Shown: positions 1-11,157 of the stretch, in pieces
Layout: every line of letters starts with the position of its first letter
Numbering within the stretch: the first letter of the stretch is position 1
Source: Armillaria gallica
Lineage: Eukaryota; Basidiomycota; Agaricomycetes; Agaricales; Physalacriaceae
Direction: 5' to 3'
DNA length: 64,000 nt
NCBI GenBank assembly: GCA_037576215.1
Contig: JBANDB010000011.1
Coordinates: 1,054,001-1,118,000, forward strand
Position numbers and translations under genes: made by a program
Notes under the pieces: generated by a model
The model's input: the letters and a program-made list of their open reading frames with translations, nothing else
Database searches by the model: none
What the model was told of the DNA's origin: nothing

Positions 1-3000
1 ACTTGCATGTTGCCTACACGATGTCCTGCTAGTGTAAGAGTCGCTTCCAGTTTGCGGGCACAGTGATCCTTTCACGTCAGGATAAGCTATTAGAAGTTTA
101 TGTCTATCTTTACTATATAGTGCTGTCACCTTCTAATTCTAATGTCACACGAAATCGAAGATTGTCGAAGAGCACTGAGGTGCGGATAAATAAATAGCCA
201 AACTTTGTCCATCGTCGAAACCGCAACAGAGATCAGGGGAATCAATCTTAGTATGGAATATAGAAAAGTTCGGTTTCTGTTATCAGTGATATCTTTTTTT
301 CTCAAGGGACGCGCTAGCCACTGATAACGAGGATGCATACGAGACGGCATGGTGGGCTCCAAATGCTGACATAATCTTGGCATAATCGGAATCGGAGCAG
401 CGGCCCGCCAGAAGTGCCGCCGGCATAGCGTGTTCAGAAGCGGAAAGCAGTTTCATATTTGATTTTCCTTCCTTGATGATAAACCAGCACCGACACTGAC
501 ACCGCCAGCAAACACGACCACGTGGACCTCCAGGCGCCACATTATTTTTTGTGACACTCATCGCATCTGTAGCCGAGAGAGCAGGTGTGTACTTTTTCCT
601 GTTACTTGAAGGTTTTCCTCAGCACCGCTCTAGCTAGGACCATCGTCGCCACCATCGATAAATTGAAACAATTATGATCTGGCGAACCTATAATCGCATA
701 ATGGTAGGCTCGCTACCGAAGGATTCTTTGGAAAGTCGCTTATTGTCGTTTTTAGGCCCCTGTCATATTGAACACTCGAAAAAGAAGGATGTATGCTACA
801 TTATCTGGATATGGTGCGTATCTGATGCCGTCCGTCAATTCTGGAATTTATCTCTGTACTACAGGCAACGCATGTCGGCTCGGCTCCATGATCTTTCAAC
901 CAAGGACCCGCCCTATGTTCCTTCACTTCGGCAGGAAGCTGCTGCGGCTCCAAGACACTGATCGAGACGTGTCGACCGCCAGGACGCATAAAATCAATTG
1001 CGTTGAATGCTCTACTACTGGACGTGGTGCGCATATCAACGAGATCGTTCCCCCTTCTTTGATCTCTGATACTCCTCAGCGCCTACTCCCTGTGCACCAT
1101 CGTTCTTCCCAGACTCGATCGAAGGTTACTAATGACCCCAATTCGCCCCAGGAATCTTCGTGGATACGATGAGTCTCTGTGGGGAAACACACATTTGAGC
1201 TATATTCTCGGCAGTCTTTACCAAAGTCGAAACGACACCGTTGATGAGCGAAAGTTGTCTCAACGTCAGATCTGGCGACCTCACCGCATATCGCGACAGA
1301 GGATCTACGTACATGATTCCCTGTCATTGGAAACCTGCCATGGTGACAAGCAGCGAGTCGCGAGCTGGGATCTGGTTTCGGTCGATAGGCGGTCAGTACA
1401 CGTCAAATTCCGTCCATATGTGTTCTCATCTCCCTCTTTAGCTCGTCCGCAGGGATGATAGAATTTGTGTCAGTCTTTAGAGCTTGCCTAAGATGCATTT
1501 AGCGTGGCTACTGGACAGAAGGCAGCCGCCAATTGAGGAGGGGGAAATCGCCGGAAAGGTCAGACCTACGCATGTCTATACCTCACTGTTCACTGACCGT
1601 TGCATTAGAAATCAAATATTCGAACGTCCCAGCTCTCCGGATGATGGTATCAACGCTAACAGTATGCTTGTTGTCTAGATGGTTTACTTGGTTCTCATAT
1701 CCGCCAGAGTGCGAAAGAGTGACTTCATAGACGAGTCACCGACAATTTGCGGTAGTCGGGCAAGCAAACACGTCCCTGTCTTCGCTTCGCCGTACTGCTG
1801 TTGTTTCGTTGCTGACCTGACTCTGTATCGACAGTCCATCAACCCGAATTTAGAGTCTGGCATGCCTTGAGAGGCCGAGGTACGTGTATTTATCTTGTTA
1901 CATTCTGAAGCTAAACGCAGTTATCCCATAAATATAGTCGACCAGGTCCTCGGTTAACACTGGGTAGCGACTACAGTAGAACCCAACCGGGGTATTAGCT
2001 GGCTGGCGCATGCCACCTCTACGGGTGAGCGGAGTACATCTTCCGCGGTTTTTTTAACCTACGGTTGTTACAGTTCCTTCCCACCAGCTGCCAACCTACC
2101 TCCTACGAATTAAGGACGCTTGGTTAGTGGAGTTATCCAAAAATTTCTCCGAAAGTCCGGATGGATCATGGCCGGTGCAGTTGAAATCTCGCGGACTCAT
2201 GTGGCGATATTGACGTACGCCTCGGTTTCAATGGGTATTGTCGCTTTACTCAAATATCCATTCTTCTCTATCCGGGCGTCATCTTGAGAATCATACCATG
2301 GTCTTACAGCTTATTTCATACTGTTGAGCGAGCGGCGCTTCGAAAATAATAATATTCGTCCACGAAAATGCGTATGATTCCACAGTTGATCCTACGCGGG
2401 CCCAGCCCTGAGCACGATTTCTACCTTGTCCTGATCAGCAACGTAAAACTGCACAAGATGAATAAAAGCATGGATTTCACAACAATTCTGACCCCTCGAC
2501 CTGAATATGTACAGGCGAGGCAGCGAGGAGCCTTCGGCGGGTGGGTCCGAGCGTTGATCATCATCGGGACATTGATCTGCCACATCGCGGGGAGAAGCAA
2601 GACTGCCAATGGCCTGCAGTTTGGGGCAATGGCAATTAAATCCCACAAGGTCTGGACAACCTAACAGGAGACGAGCGTCGGAACATTGGAGGCATATGTT
2701 GGTCGAGGGATGTGAGGACTAAGGTGACATGGTCAACGACTGCAAGTTGCAACCATCTGTGAGATAGATATGAGAGTCAAACGAAAGCTACAGCCTACCC
2801 GAATACCTAACACGCTCTGATGATTGTGCGAAAATTTGACGCACAGAAGGGGTTGCTGGAATGGAGAATGTGCACAAACTGCTAACATTCTATCCAGACT
2901 CATTCACCCGGACTTCTCGTGGACCGGATGATCCTGATGTCATGAGCATGTAATGCAGCGCGTACGAGACCCCTACCCCCGTTGGATAATTCGAAGGCCA
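1..3000. repeat. Degenerate repeat block, no intact gene
   Basis: No convincing gene is visible. The stretch resembles several places further right: about 340-600 resembles 9530-9770, 11460-11600 and 22800-22980; about 790-950 resembles 9960-10090 and 11800-11900; about 2090-2230 resembles 12930-13070 and 19500-19640; about 2560-2760 resembles 14050-14210. It is therefore an older, more diverged version of the blocks centred on 9-14 kb and 17-20 kb. A short DUF6534-like tail trace is suggested near 1800-1870 but is too eroded to call. Confidence 0.5.
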
Positions 3001-4079
3001 CTCGCATAGATACGGCACCTAAGTCATATGCAAGTGTTGGCAGCATTTTCGCGAATCACCGGTGCCTGTTTCCGTCAGTCCTTCCTGTTTTCCGAGTAAA
3101 TTCAGAAGCACTCTCACTGCTATGACCAAGCCATGACACAGAGCTACAGCTGCAAGTCTGAGATTAGCACTCTCGAAACCAAATCTACGCGAGTCGGAGA
3201 TTGGAAGCTTGGAAATTCTATATATATCCACCACCCATTCAATAGATATTCAGTACAAGGCGAAGAGGCGAACTAAAATGTTTTCAGACACGATCACTAT
3301 GATCGAGTGCTCCCTTCGAATCATCCAGCTTATTCTCGAGAGAAGGAAGGTCCTCGATGTCAGAGAGCGGAATACTGATATTCTGAAGGAAATGCTTCAA
3401 AACTAGTTAAGACAATGATTAGACTAGTACACATACCGTTCCTGCGGTAGAACCTTCAGAGGTGTGAGGTGTAATCCGGAGGACAGTAGGATTCGACTTC
3501 GGTATACGCTCGCTGTTTAACCGGTTCGATTCAAGAGGCTCACTTCGGTAATTGAACCTAACGGAGGTAAGCTTCAGGAAAGAAATTAAAGGAGATGACA
3601 TGCATAGCTAGCACGGAATTGATGTAGACTGAATCAATACGTTAACAAATGTCAATGGATGAGGAACTACACCAACGTTTGGATAGGATGAAATAAATGC
3701 CAAGGAAAATTAACGTATCCGGCCACACGATATACTATGGATATGGGTAAGTCCCGAAAGTCTAGTTGAGAGAACAGCTAACCGAGATGAGAATGAACAG
3801 CGAACATGCACTGTAGGGTGTCTGATTAGGTCATAGGAATGCAAAGTTCTACCGAAGATGTCCTCACCCCGTAATTAACCCTGATGCAACAACGAGTCGG
3901 ATCAGCCCCAAAAGGAGCGAAGCCGTCCTAGCAAGAGTACGCTAAGGAGCTTCGGCATGATTGCAAGAATGAAACAACTCACGTAGAGAAATTCGTAGCT
4001 ACTCTGCTCTGGTGAAGGTAATAGCACATCATGAGGGCTATTACAAAATCTGCTGCGGCCATCGTAGCAAATACGATGT

Positions 4080-4215
4080 TGGAACCGTATCGCTAAGTCC
4101 ACGAGAGAGAATGGAGGAATGCTGGTGATAGTCTCGGATATAGCTACAGACAAGCGGGAAACTACGGATACGGTGCACGTGATCGCGGAGGAACCGGACC
4201 GTGCCTACGCTCCCA
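4080..4215 (-). repeat. 3' LTR of the small LTR element
   Basis: 136 bases, identical to 5630-5765. Reading on the minus strand it begins TGGGAGCG and ends GGTTCCA. It is flanked on the outside by one copy of the ATGT target duplication (4076-4079). Confidence 0.88.
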
Positions 4216-4294
4216 TGTGCCCCCCTTTACAACCAGGCGATGCCCCCGCATCGCCGTCGCCCTACACCATGCAAAAGAAAACATCATCACCTCA

Positions 4295-5497
4295 TCAAGC
4301 CCTGACCCAACCCAGGTCCTCCAAAGCATCCCGCAAGCGAAACAAACGGGGATCTGCTTTCCAGTCCAACGAAGGAGTCTTCACCGCAATTGTACTGACA
4401 CGGCGCGATGGTACAGGTGGGTGTTGTGAACGTCTACCGAAGTGTTGCAGTGCTGGTGTGAGATAGCTGGAGTGGCGGTGACCGTGATGCACTGTAGTGC
4501 GCCGCTGCTGAATGAAATGTCGCTTGGAGCGATGCTGTAGCGATGCGAATGGTTTTTGAGCACCTGAAGAAAGACACGAAATATCCCTTGGTGGAGGCTT
4601 TGAAGAGACAAGAGGCTCGACTGAATGGATATGGATGGAGGAAACATCATCTGCCCAGCTGAAAGGCTCCGACTTCGTGAACAATAAATCGGTCGGGTTC
4701 GAGTCGTCATGTAATTCTGTAGCAACCGCAGCGTCAGCGAAACGATGCGTAGGGGATCCGACCATGATGGCGACGTCGATGAGATCCTTCTGACCAGCTC
4801 GGCAAACGCCTGACTCTGCGTGTCCTGCGTCAATCCAACTTGCCCTCTCCTTCGCAGTACCGTCCTTCCTCCCTGCTGAACAACCCTCAAAAAATAACTC
4901 CAGTGCTGCCTTCTCTGACTCGAGCCGTCCTTCTGCTAATCCGTCATTGTACCCAGCTTCCTTCCCTTCACTGAGACCAGCATCCTTCCCGCATCGAAAC
5001 GCCTCGTCAACAACCCCGCTATCCTCCTGCATGCTTGCCGAAATCTCGGCCTCTGCTCGAGTTCGTCTCTCTGCGCTACACTCTCCTCCAAGCTGATGCC
5101 CAGCTGCTGTAAGCTTTGCAATGGCAGCGTCGTGGCCTTGCTGATACCCCGTCTGCTCTATCTCCCTCGACGCCTCGAAATGGCCATCCTCCTCGCCCAA
5201 CCGATATGCGTGCCTCCAAAATCGCGTCAAAGCCTCCTTTAAATCCTCTCCAGCCTCCTGCGCATCGTTGAGCTCCTTCACAGCCTGCGAGAATGTAAAA
5301 AGCGGTGTCGGCGTCGTATCCGAGCTGGTATCCGCTGTCGCGTCGAGCTGTTGCTGCAGAATCGAGTTGATAGTTGTTGTCGCGGCTACAGATGTCTTCT
5401 TGGATGACTTCTTCTTCTTCTTCTTATTCTTCTTGGTAGTAGAGTCCACGAGTAATAGAGCTGTGGGCAGCGTCGCATCGTCGGCAGTAGTGGCCAT
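4295..5497 (-). CDS. Single ORF of the LTR element: Lys-rich, GxxxG-repeat protein (400 aa)
   Basis: An uninterrupted minus-strand frame fills most of the element. I chose the ATG at 5497 because the frame upstream is LTR and leader; an in-frame ATG at 5728 inside the LTR is the alternative. The protein has a Lys/Ser-rich stretch near residues 20-35, then about residues 95-250 with G-x3-G spacings (GYQQGHD, CGKDAGLSEGKEAGYNDG, GCSAGRKDG) like the deca-GX3 pattern of Yae1/Lto1 proteins, then a Pro/Ser/basic region, and a C-terminus DWKADPRLF...DALEDLGWVRA. I believe similar C-termini occur in basidiomycete hypothetical proteins, but cannot verify this. No zinc knuckle, protease, RT or integrase motif is seen. 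It could be a gag-like structural protein or a captured host gene. Function unassigned. Confidence 0.75.
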   Translation of the reverse strand: MATTADDATLPTALLLVDSTTKKNKKKKKKSSKKTSVAATTTINSILQQQLDATADTSSDTTPTPLFTFSQAVKELNDAQEAGEDLKEALTRFWRHAYRLGEEDGHFEASREIEQTGYQQGHDAAIAKLTAAGHQLGGECSAERRTRAEAEISASMQEDSGVVDEAFRCGKDAGLSEGKEAGYNDGLAEGRLESEKAALELFFEGCSAGRKDGTAKERASWIDAGHAESGVCRAGQKDLIDVAIMVGSPTHRFADAAVATELHDDSNPTDLLFTKSEPFSWADDVSSIHIHSVEPLVSSKPPPRDISCLSSGAQKPFASLQHRSKRHFIQQRRTTVHHGHRHSSYLTPALQHFGRRSQHPPVPSRRVSTIAVKTPSLDWKADPRLFRLRDALEDLGWVRA

Positions 5498-5629
5498 AGT
5501 AGTAGAGTATCGAGTGTAGAGTGTAGAGATGGGCAGCAAATTTGAGAGCGGAAAAATGATCAGCGGTGAAATCAGGCACGAGAAGCTAAGGCAGAAAGAG
5601 TGTCGTCGAATCACACTCTCATCACCATA

Positions 5630-5765
5630 TGGAACCGTATCGCTAAGTCCACGAGAGAGAATGGAGGAATGCTGGTGATAGTCTCGGATATAGCTACAGA
5701 CAAGCGGGAAACTACGGATACGGTGCACGTGATCGCGGAGGAACCGGACCGTGCCTACGCTCCCA
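5630..5765 (-). repeat. 5' LTR of the small LTR element
   Basis: 136 bases, identical to 4080-4215. The outer flank is ATGT (5766-5769). The inner flank holds the TGG-initial primer-binding-like site. The minus-strand open frame of the internal gene extends back into this LTR, but the more plausible start codon lies inside the element at 5497. Confidence 0.88.
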
Positions 5766-6014
5766 ATGTGAATCTCTGTCTACTTGGGTGAGTATTCACG
5801 ACTACTAGAGGATGGTCATTGCGTACTGTGATATTGGAAATGGCCAAGAAATTCGATGAGATGCAACTGTTAAATATCATAACAGTTCTGTTAAGAATCA
5901 GGGTATTTAGAGTAATACACGAGATAATGAATACTCAAGTAAAACCCGAGTCATGAGCGAGGATGTCCGAAAGCCGAGTTCCAACCACCAAGAGGGATCC
6001 GATATGAGTGCTAA

Positions 6015-6127
6015 CAAGCGCTAGGCGTAGTTAACGGGGCGTCAGCAAGCGCTAGGCGTAACTAACAGAGTTTCCAACAAGCGCTAGGCGTAGTTGGGAA
6101 GCAGTTGATTGGCAAGCGCTAGGCGTA
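6015..6127. repeat. Four spaced copies of CAAGCGCTAGGCGTA
   Basis: The 15-mer occurs at 6015-6029, 6046-6060, 6078-6092 and 6113-6127, always the same strand, at 31-35 base spacing, separated by unrelated sequence. The core AGCGCT is palindromic. It lies between the broken DUF6534 copy and the next tandem unit. Confidence 0.8.
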
Positions 6128-6798
6128 ACCGATCAGGATTGCTTAAATCACACAGTTAAGTGGACGTTTGAAGATGGGTCAAAAATTAGATTAAGAGATC
6201 CCTAATACAATTTATCTACAAGTTTATATACTAAGTGAAGATTCGAGTCATTATTCTACAATGTTCCATACTATTCTAGTATCAGTACGAAGAATTGAGA
6301 AAGTAACAGAAAGCAATAGAAAATACTAGCGAGTCACTGTTAAGACCGAGAAGGCCGAGTATGGGCATGTGTTGACTCATGCACCTCAATGGATAGGTGA
6401 AATCCATAACAAGTTCTCTCCTTGCAAACCACACAGTCCTTGAAGTTTCATGAGCAAGGAACTCGGCGCATACGATTTGCCTATACATGGTGGAAGAACT
6501 TGAGATCGAGTTAGGGAACGCGCTGGAGAATTCAAAGGCAGCTCGCATAGATACGTCACCCACGTCCCCATACGAGTGTTACTGCACCCACAAAGCACAA
6601 TCTTCACAAATCTCCGGTGCCTGTTTTCGCTAGCCTTTTCTGTTCGCCGAGGCCCAGAGTAACAGCTGCAAGTCCGAGGTTAGCAACTTGAAGCCAAAAT
6701 CACGCGAGTCGAAGCTTGAAAGCTTGTAAATTCTATGTGTATTCATTACCAGTTCAATAAATATTCATTACAGGGCGAAAAGGCAAACTAAAATGCTC

Positions 6799-8795
6799 TC
6801 AGACTTGAGTACGATCGGAAGCTCCATTTGAGAGAACCGACTTATTCTCGAACAAACTCCCAGAGAGTTGCACGCCGATATTCTTATGTAAATTCGTCAT
6901 AAGTTATGAAGAGAATAATTAAACTAGTGCACCTACCGTTCCTTCGATAGAACCTTCGGAGGCGTGAGCGGTGATCTGGAGCCCAGCAGCAGTTGAAGGC
7001 TCTCCAAGCTCTGCGTTTGAGCTGTTTGATTCAACGTGCTCACGACGGTAATTCAACCTAGCGAACGTTAGTTTCCGATAAGAAACGGAAGAAGGTAACG
7101 TACATAGCAAGCAGGGAGTTGATGTAGACTAAATAAGTATGTTACACTGTTAGCCAATGTTCGTAAAGAAGGCGCGGCACTGACGCTTCTGTATGATGAA
7201 CTCGACTCCGAGGAAAATCAGAGTCTCCGGCCACACAATGTACTGCAAGTATTGGTGAGGTCCTGACATACGGTCGAATCAAGAAAGGTCTAACCGAAAT
7301 GAGAGCGAGCAGCGAGCATGCACTGTAGGTGGTCAAGTCGCACATATGTAAATCCAAAGATGCAGTTACCTTATAGCTAACCCGGATACAACGACAAGTC
7401 GCATTAGACCAAGAAGGAGAGAGGCCGTGCTATGAATATCATATTCAGAATTTTCCAAATTCCAGGAATAGAGTAACGCACGTAGAGAAATCGGTCGCTA
7501 CTCTGACCTTGTGCAGGTAATACCACATCATGGGAGATATTGCAAAATCGGCCGCTGTGGCCATGGCAAAAAATATGTAAATTGCTGTCTACAGTATTTG
7601 AGTGAATATCCACAACCATCCAGAGAATGATGATGCATATCGAATACCTTGAGATCGGAAAGGGCCGAGAAATTGGGTATTATATAACTATCAGGGTCGA
7701 TTTCATACTGCACACGTAGCTACAAAGGCTCACTCACATTTCATAGATAATAACTGAGATGGTGTTGTTAGCGCGATTAGAATGAGAGAATGAATGACGC
7801 GTTTACATAGTCCGGCTCCTAAAAGAAACATGCGAAATCAGCCAAGTTGCTGAAAAGCAAGAAGTGCAATTGTGGTACCGAGCGAGGCTGCTACTGCAAA
7901 AAACTATTCAATAGCGATAAGTGCGAGCAGTAGAGTTAATTATTAACGGCATGCTTACTATGAACCACGAGAGATTTTTGTGAAAATGGCGACCAACTAC
8001 AAATCAATTAAAACCTGCTAATATCAATCGTCACTGCCTAAAAAAGACGGACATTTCCATAGCCGGATGGCGTATAGCCTACGAATCATTATGATTAGAC
8101 TCGAGCCAATTTTGAGGAACAGTATGATCAATACTCTTGAACGTATATGACGACTGTTATCTGCGAGGAGCGCTGTTGAGATTCAAGAAGAAATCCGAGC
8201 CTGAGGACTCACATTTATACCCATTTGCGCCTGGGTACGGAAACAAGTCCTGTTAGAGAGCTCTAAGGTACGAACTCAATGAATGAATCACCTTGAAGCT
8301 CCTGTATCATAATTTCATAATTTCAGTGAGATTGGAGTCGTATACTGGCTACTAGAGCGTACCACACATTGTGTACTAGGACACCGGCCAAGTCCCCGAA
8401 CATATCAATGAGATAAAAATATAGGGAATGCGTACTCAGTGCAACGTGAAGAGCATCGAGGATCCTGTCAAGCAATCTAGCAATTCCTCGCCATGAATGA
8501 GATGAACTGACCAAAGTAGCGCTACCTATTTCATGGCCTTCAAGGTGATCAAAGCTAAGAAAGAGATACGGCGTACAGAATATCGGAAAAGCCACCAATC
8601 ATGGGGGTATTTCTTGTAGTAGATGACTGTTTGAAGATTTGTTATGCCGAATAAACTACCAGAGTGAATGCATGAACAGGTATCCCTGCGAGTAAGGAAG
8701 ACCACTTACATCGCAGCTATAGTAGCACCGATGTAGAGCGCGCCGATAGTGTCCCCGAGGGATGGAGAAGCAGTTGATGCTTGTGAAGACATCAT
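6799..8795 (-). CDS. DUF6534-family membrane protein, multi-exon (copy in unit A)
   Basis: The gene begins MSSQASTASPSLGDTIGALY (ATG at 8795 or 8792) and ends with a short exon closing in TGA at 6799-6801. Exons joined by GT-AG introns read, in order: IGATIAAM; a NLQTVIYYKKYPHDW exon; a mini-exon VALLW; VLDALHVALSTHSLYFYLID; short IIIVIYVQ and RLYAIRLWK exons; GRHFHKNLSWFI; VAASLGTTIALLAFQ; ANNTISVIIYEM; a PDSYIIPNFSALSDLK exon; AMATAADFAISPMMWYYLHK; TASLLLGLMRLVVVSGLAI; YIVWPETLIFLGVEFII; VYINSLLAM; and a polar tail. This is the usual DUF6534 layout of hydrophobic segments with tiny exons. I saw no in-frame stop in the exons I checked. It is nearly identical to the copy at 14682-16689. Function unknown; probably a plasma or endomembrane protein. 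Confidence 0.75.
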
Positions 8796-10820
8796 GGTTA
8801 CAAGGAAGACGTGGCGGAAGCTCTGGGATGTCTGTTCAGTTTATAATGAATCGGTAAAACTGTCACGACCACCACAAATCACCGCAAAACCATCAACTTA
8901 CCTAGTGTCAAGGTTCCACATCTTAGTTCTTGAGGTCTGGATCTCAATGTTGAGATACAAACTGTTCGATTCGAAGGACGAATACCGAAAGACTTTACGC
9001 CAGATCACGGTGTCAGATGGGGGTACCGTCTATTCAACTATGTTAATTCAATACAGGAGGCTGTGAAAATCCAAGCAGCTCGACAATGTATAATTTGATA
9101 GCAGGTGGAAGCGCTCACCTTTTTTTTAATAAAACGATGGGGTCGCAGACACGAACCTGGTCTCCTTCTGATAAATTTCATCTGATTAATTATTATGATC
9201 CATCAGGGCATGGGCGGTGTCATAAAATAGGGATACTAGGTAATGGAAGTAAGTATATGGTGCCGAGGCCCGAGCATTCAGTGAATAATCGTCCCTGTGA
9301 AGTTTCTTGCTCATTTAATTTTGGGGTGCTGTGAAGCTTCCGCACTGCACGTTGTTCTGTAGAACGATAGTACTGTGTTCGGAGACGCTGGATTCATCTT
9401 CCTGATCACGGCTATGCACCCGTCTGATTGGTCCTCAGTGCGCATCACTCACTGGCACATCGTCATGCCGCTTGACTCGCATCAGAAAGGCACTGCGCAG
9501 AAATATGCTGATCATTGCCCCAGTGGCTGATAACGAGGCTCATGAGAGGGGATGGTCAAGGGATGGTAGCGGAATTAGAGCCGCGGCCCGCCAGAAGTGC
9601 CGCTGGCACAGCCTGTTCAACAAGCCGACGCAATTTCATATTTGATCTTCTCCTTGATCCATCACCGTCACCGACGCCGCCAACGAAGACGACCGCGTGG
9701 ACCCCCAGGTGCTACATTGTTTTCTCTAGCCCACGTCACAGCTGTAGCCGAGAGAGCAGGTGCGTATTCTTTCCTTAAAGATTTTCCCTCAGCATTGCTC
9801 TAGCTGGGAATGTCGTCGCCACTGTCGAGAAACATCGAAACATTTATGATCTGACGAACCTATACCCGCACAATGGTAAGCTCATTGCTGAAGGGTAGGC
9901 TTGAAATACCGCTTATTGTCGGATTTAAGTCCGTGACATAATGACAAAAAAGATGGATATACGCTACACTAATTGGATACGGTACGTGTCCGATGCTGTC
10001 CGCGAAAACTGAAGTACTGAAGTCTCATCTCTGTACTGCAGGCAATGCTTGTCGGCCTACAATCGTTGAACTGAGGACCTGCTCCCTGTTCATCCAGTTC
10101 AGCAAGAAGGCGGGGAGTCGTGCTACCACAGCCAAGCAATGATCCGTACCACAAGTCTTAATTGTCTCGTCAATGTGGGAAAACACAAGCGCTAGCCTTG
10201 CGATTGTACTGCTACGTGATGTCTGGCGTACCTTCCGCTGGTGCTGTTTCGAACTGCTAGGACACTCGTTCAACCCGCGCTGACATGTACCTATGCTATT
10301 ACGCTGTTGTTGCAGCTCCCAGAGACGTATCAACGTGCACCGACGGATAAGACACTTGACTTCAATTACTTTAGAGGCTTTGCTATTGGACTCGGTACGC
10401 ATATTTACGACATCTTCTCTGATCTCTGGTCTCTGATATTTGTTCAGCGGCAACTATTGTTCTCTCCGAACTCGAACGAAGGATGTGCTGCTGGTGAACA
10501 CATTTTGCCGTAGTATGCTTCGCAGATACGAGCAGTACTTGAGGAGCGGTATTCGTGATAGCCATGTCAAAGTCGAGTCGACGTCGCTGATGAGAGAAAC
10601 CGGTATGAACGTTGGATACGTCTATAGCACGGTGGAGAGATCCGGACAGGGTGCCATAAACTGGGATCCGGCGATAAGGACCAGTGGTGACTCGCCAACT
10701 AAGATCCGATTTTGATGGATAGCTGGTGAGTACGCGTCGAAATAGTCTATATATGTCCTTATCTCTCCCTTTTAGCTGGTCAGCAGTTGTTTTGTTGCTG
10801 ACTCCACTCTGAATTGAAGG
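8796..10820. other. Duplicated upstream region and unexplained repeats, no gene
   Basis: The first part (8850-9470) is the upstream region of the minus-strand DUF6534 gene and recurs at 16730-17400, 22230-22690 and, more diverged, 30340-30880, so it is probably an old promoter copied with the gene. 9520-10750 resembles 340-1100 and parts of 11460-11900. Open frames up to 149 codons occur here but none resembles a known family or keeps a frame between copies. Confidence 0.5.
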
Positions 10821-10829
10821 CGAGACAGT

Positions 10830-11157
10830 CAATCAATTCGCTCCTTGCTATGTACATCATGTTCTTGGGACGATTGCCTTCAGCTTACCTGTGACAGGCT
10901 CGATTCCCGATCCAAGCATTAGTCGACCAATCAGGCTACAGCGGGTGGAGAAATCACTACCTACCATCCTCCGTATCACCCCTCGCAGTTCTGAGGATAA
11001 TGCTGACGAAACGGTATATTTACGTCCGCATGAACTGCCATGTTAAATTCTTATTTTGCCTGTGTTTCAGAACATCAGTATTTCACTACGGGACATCGGT
11101 TCCTTTACAAACCAGGTGGATCTTCTAAAGGCACACCAGGCTGATCGTCGAGTCTGA
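10830..11157 (+). pseudogene. Orphan 3' tail of a DUF6534 gene
   Basis: Plus-strand remnants of the last exons only: a trace of the SINSLLAMY exon (about 10828-10850), a polar exon containing PTILRITPRSSEDNADE (about 10955-11015), a GT-AG intron, and a terminal exon NISISLRDIGSFTNQVD ending in TGA at 11155-11157. The same arrangement recurs at 17660-18006. The transmembrane body is absent upstream. It faces away from the complete minus-strand gene, so this is an inverted partial duplicate. Confidence 0.65.

Larger units (their letters stand above)
4080..5765 (-). mobile_element. Small non-autonomous LTR retroelement (TRIM/LARD-like), 1686 bp
   Basis: Two direct repeats of 136 bases (4080-4215 and 5630-5765) are identical base for base and each runs TG...CA. 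The element is flanked by ATGT at 4076-4079 and again at 5766-5769, a 4-base target duplication. Read on the minus strand, a primer-binding-site-like sequence starting TGG lies two bases inside the 5' LTR (5627 downwards, TGGTGATGAGAGTGTGAT), and a purine run AAAGGGGGG (about 4220-4228) lies four bases from the 3' LTR. These are the hallmarks of an LTR retrotransposon. No reverse transcriptase or integrase is inside, so it must depend on others. Identical LTRs indicate a recent insertion. Confidence 0.85.
3284..5905 (-). pseudogene. DUF6534-family membrane protein, 5'-truncated and split by an LTR element
   Basis: Only the 3' exons of a DUF6534 gene remain, read on the minus strand. Recognisable in order: an exon near 5850-5900, the exon with MAAADFVIALMMCYYLHQSR (about 3980-4075), TASLLLGLIRLVVASG (about 3885-3930), YIVWPDTLIFLGIYFIL (about 3690-3740), VYINSVLAM (about 3605-3630), an SNPTVLRITPHTSE exon (about 3440-3560), and a terminal exon beginning NISIPLSDIED and ending in TGA at 3284-3286. 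Each matches an exon of the copies at 6.8-8.8 and 14.7-16.7 kb. The first half of the gene is missing. The ADF exon is cut by the element at 4080-5765, between the bases of His-Ile codons. Family function is unknown; members are predicted multi-pass membrane proteins expanded in basidiomycetes. Confidence 0.8.

Noticed and set aside
5498..5728. Extension of the retroelement protein to the ATG inside the 5' LTR
   Set aside because: The extra 77 residues are LTR and leader sequence with no coding character; the start at 5497 precedes the first well-formed segment.
4119..5791. Plus-strand frames of 115 and 63 codons beginning in both LTRs
   Set aside because: They share their first residues only because the LTRs are identical; neither continues into anything recognisable.
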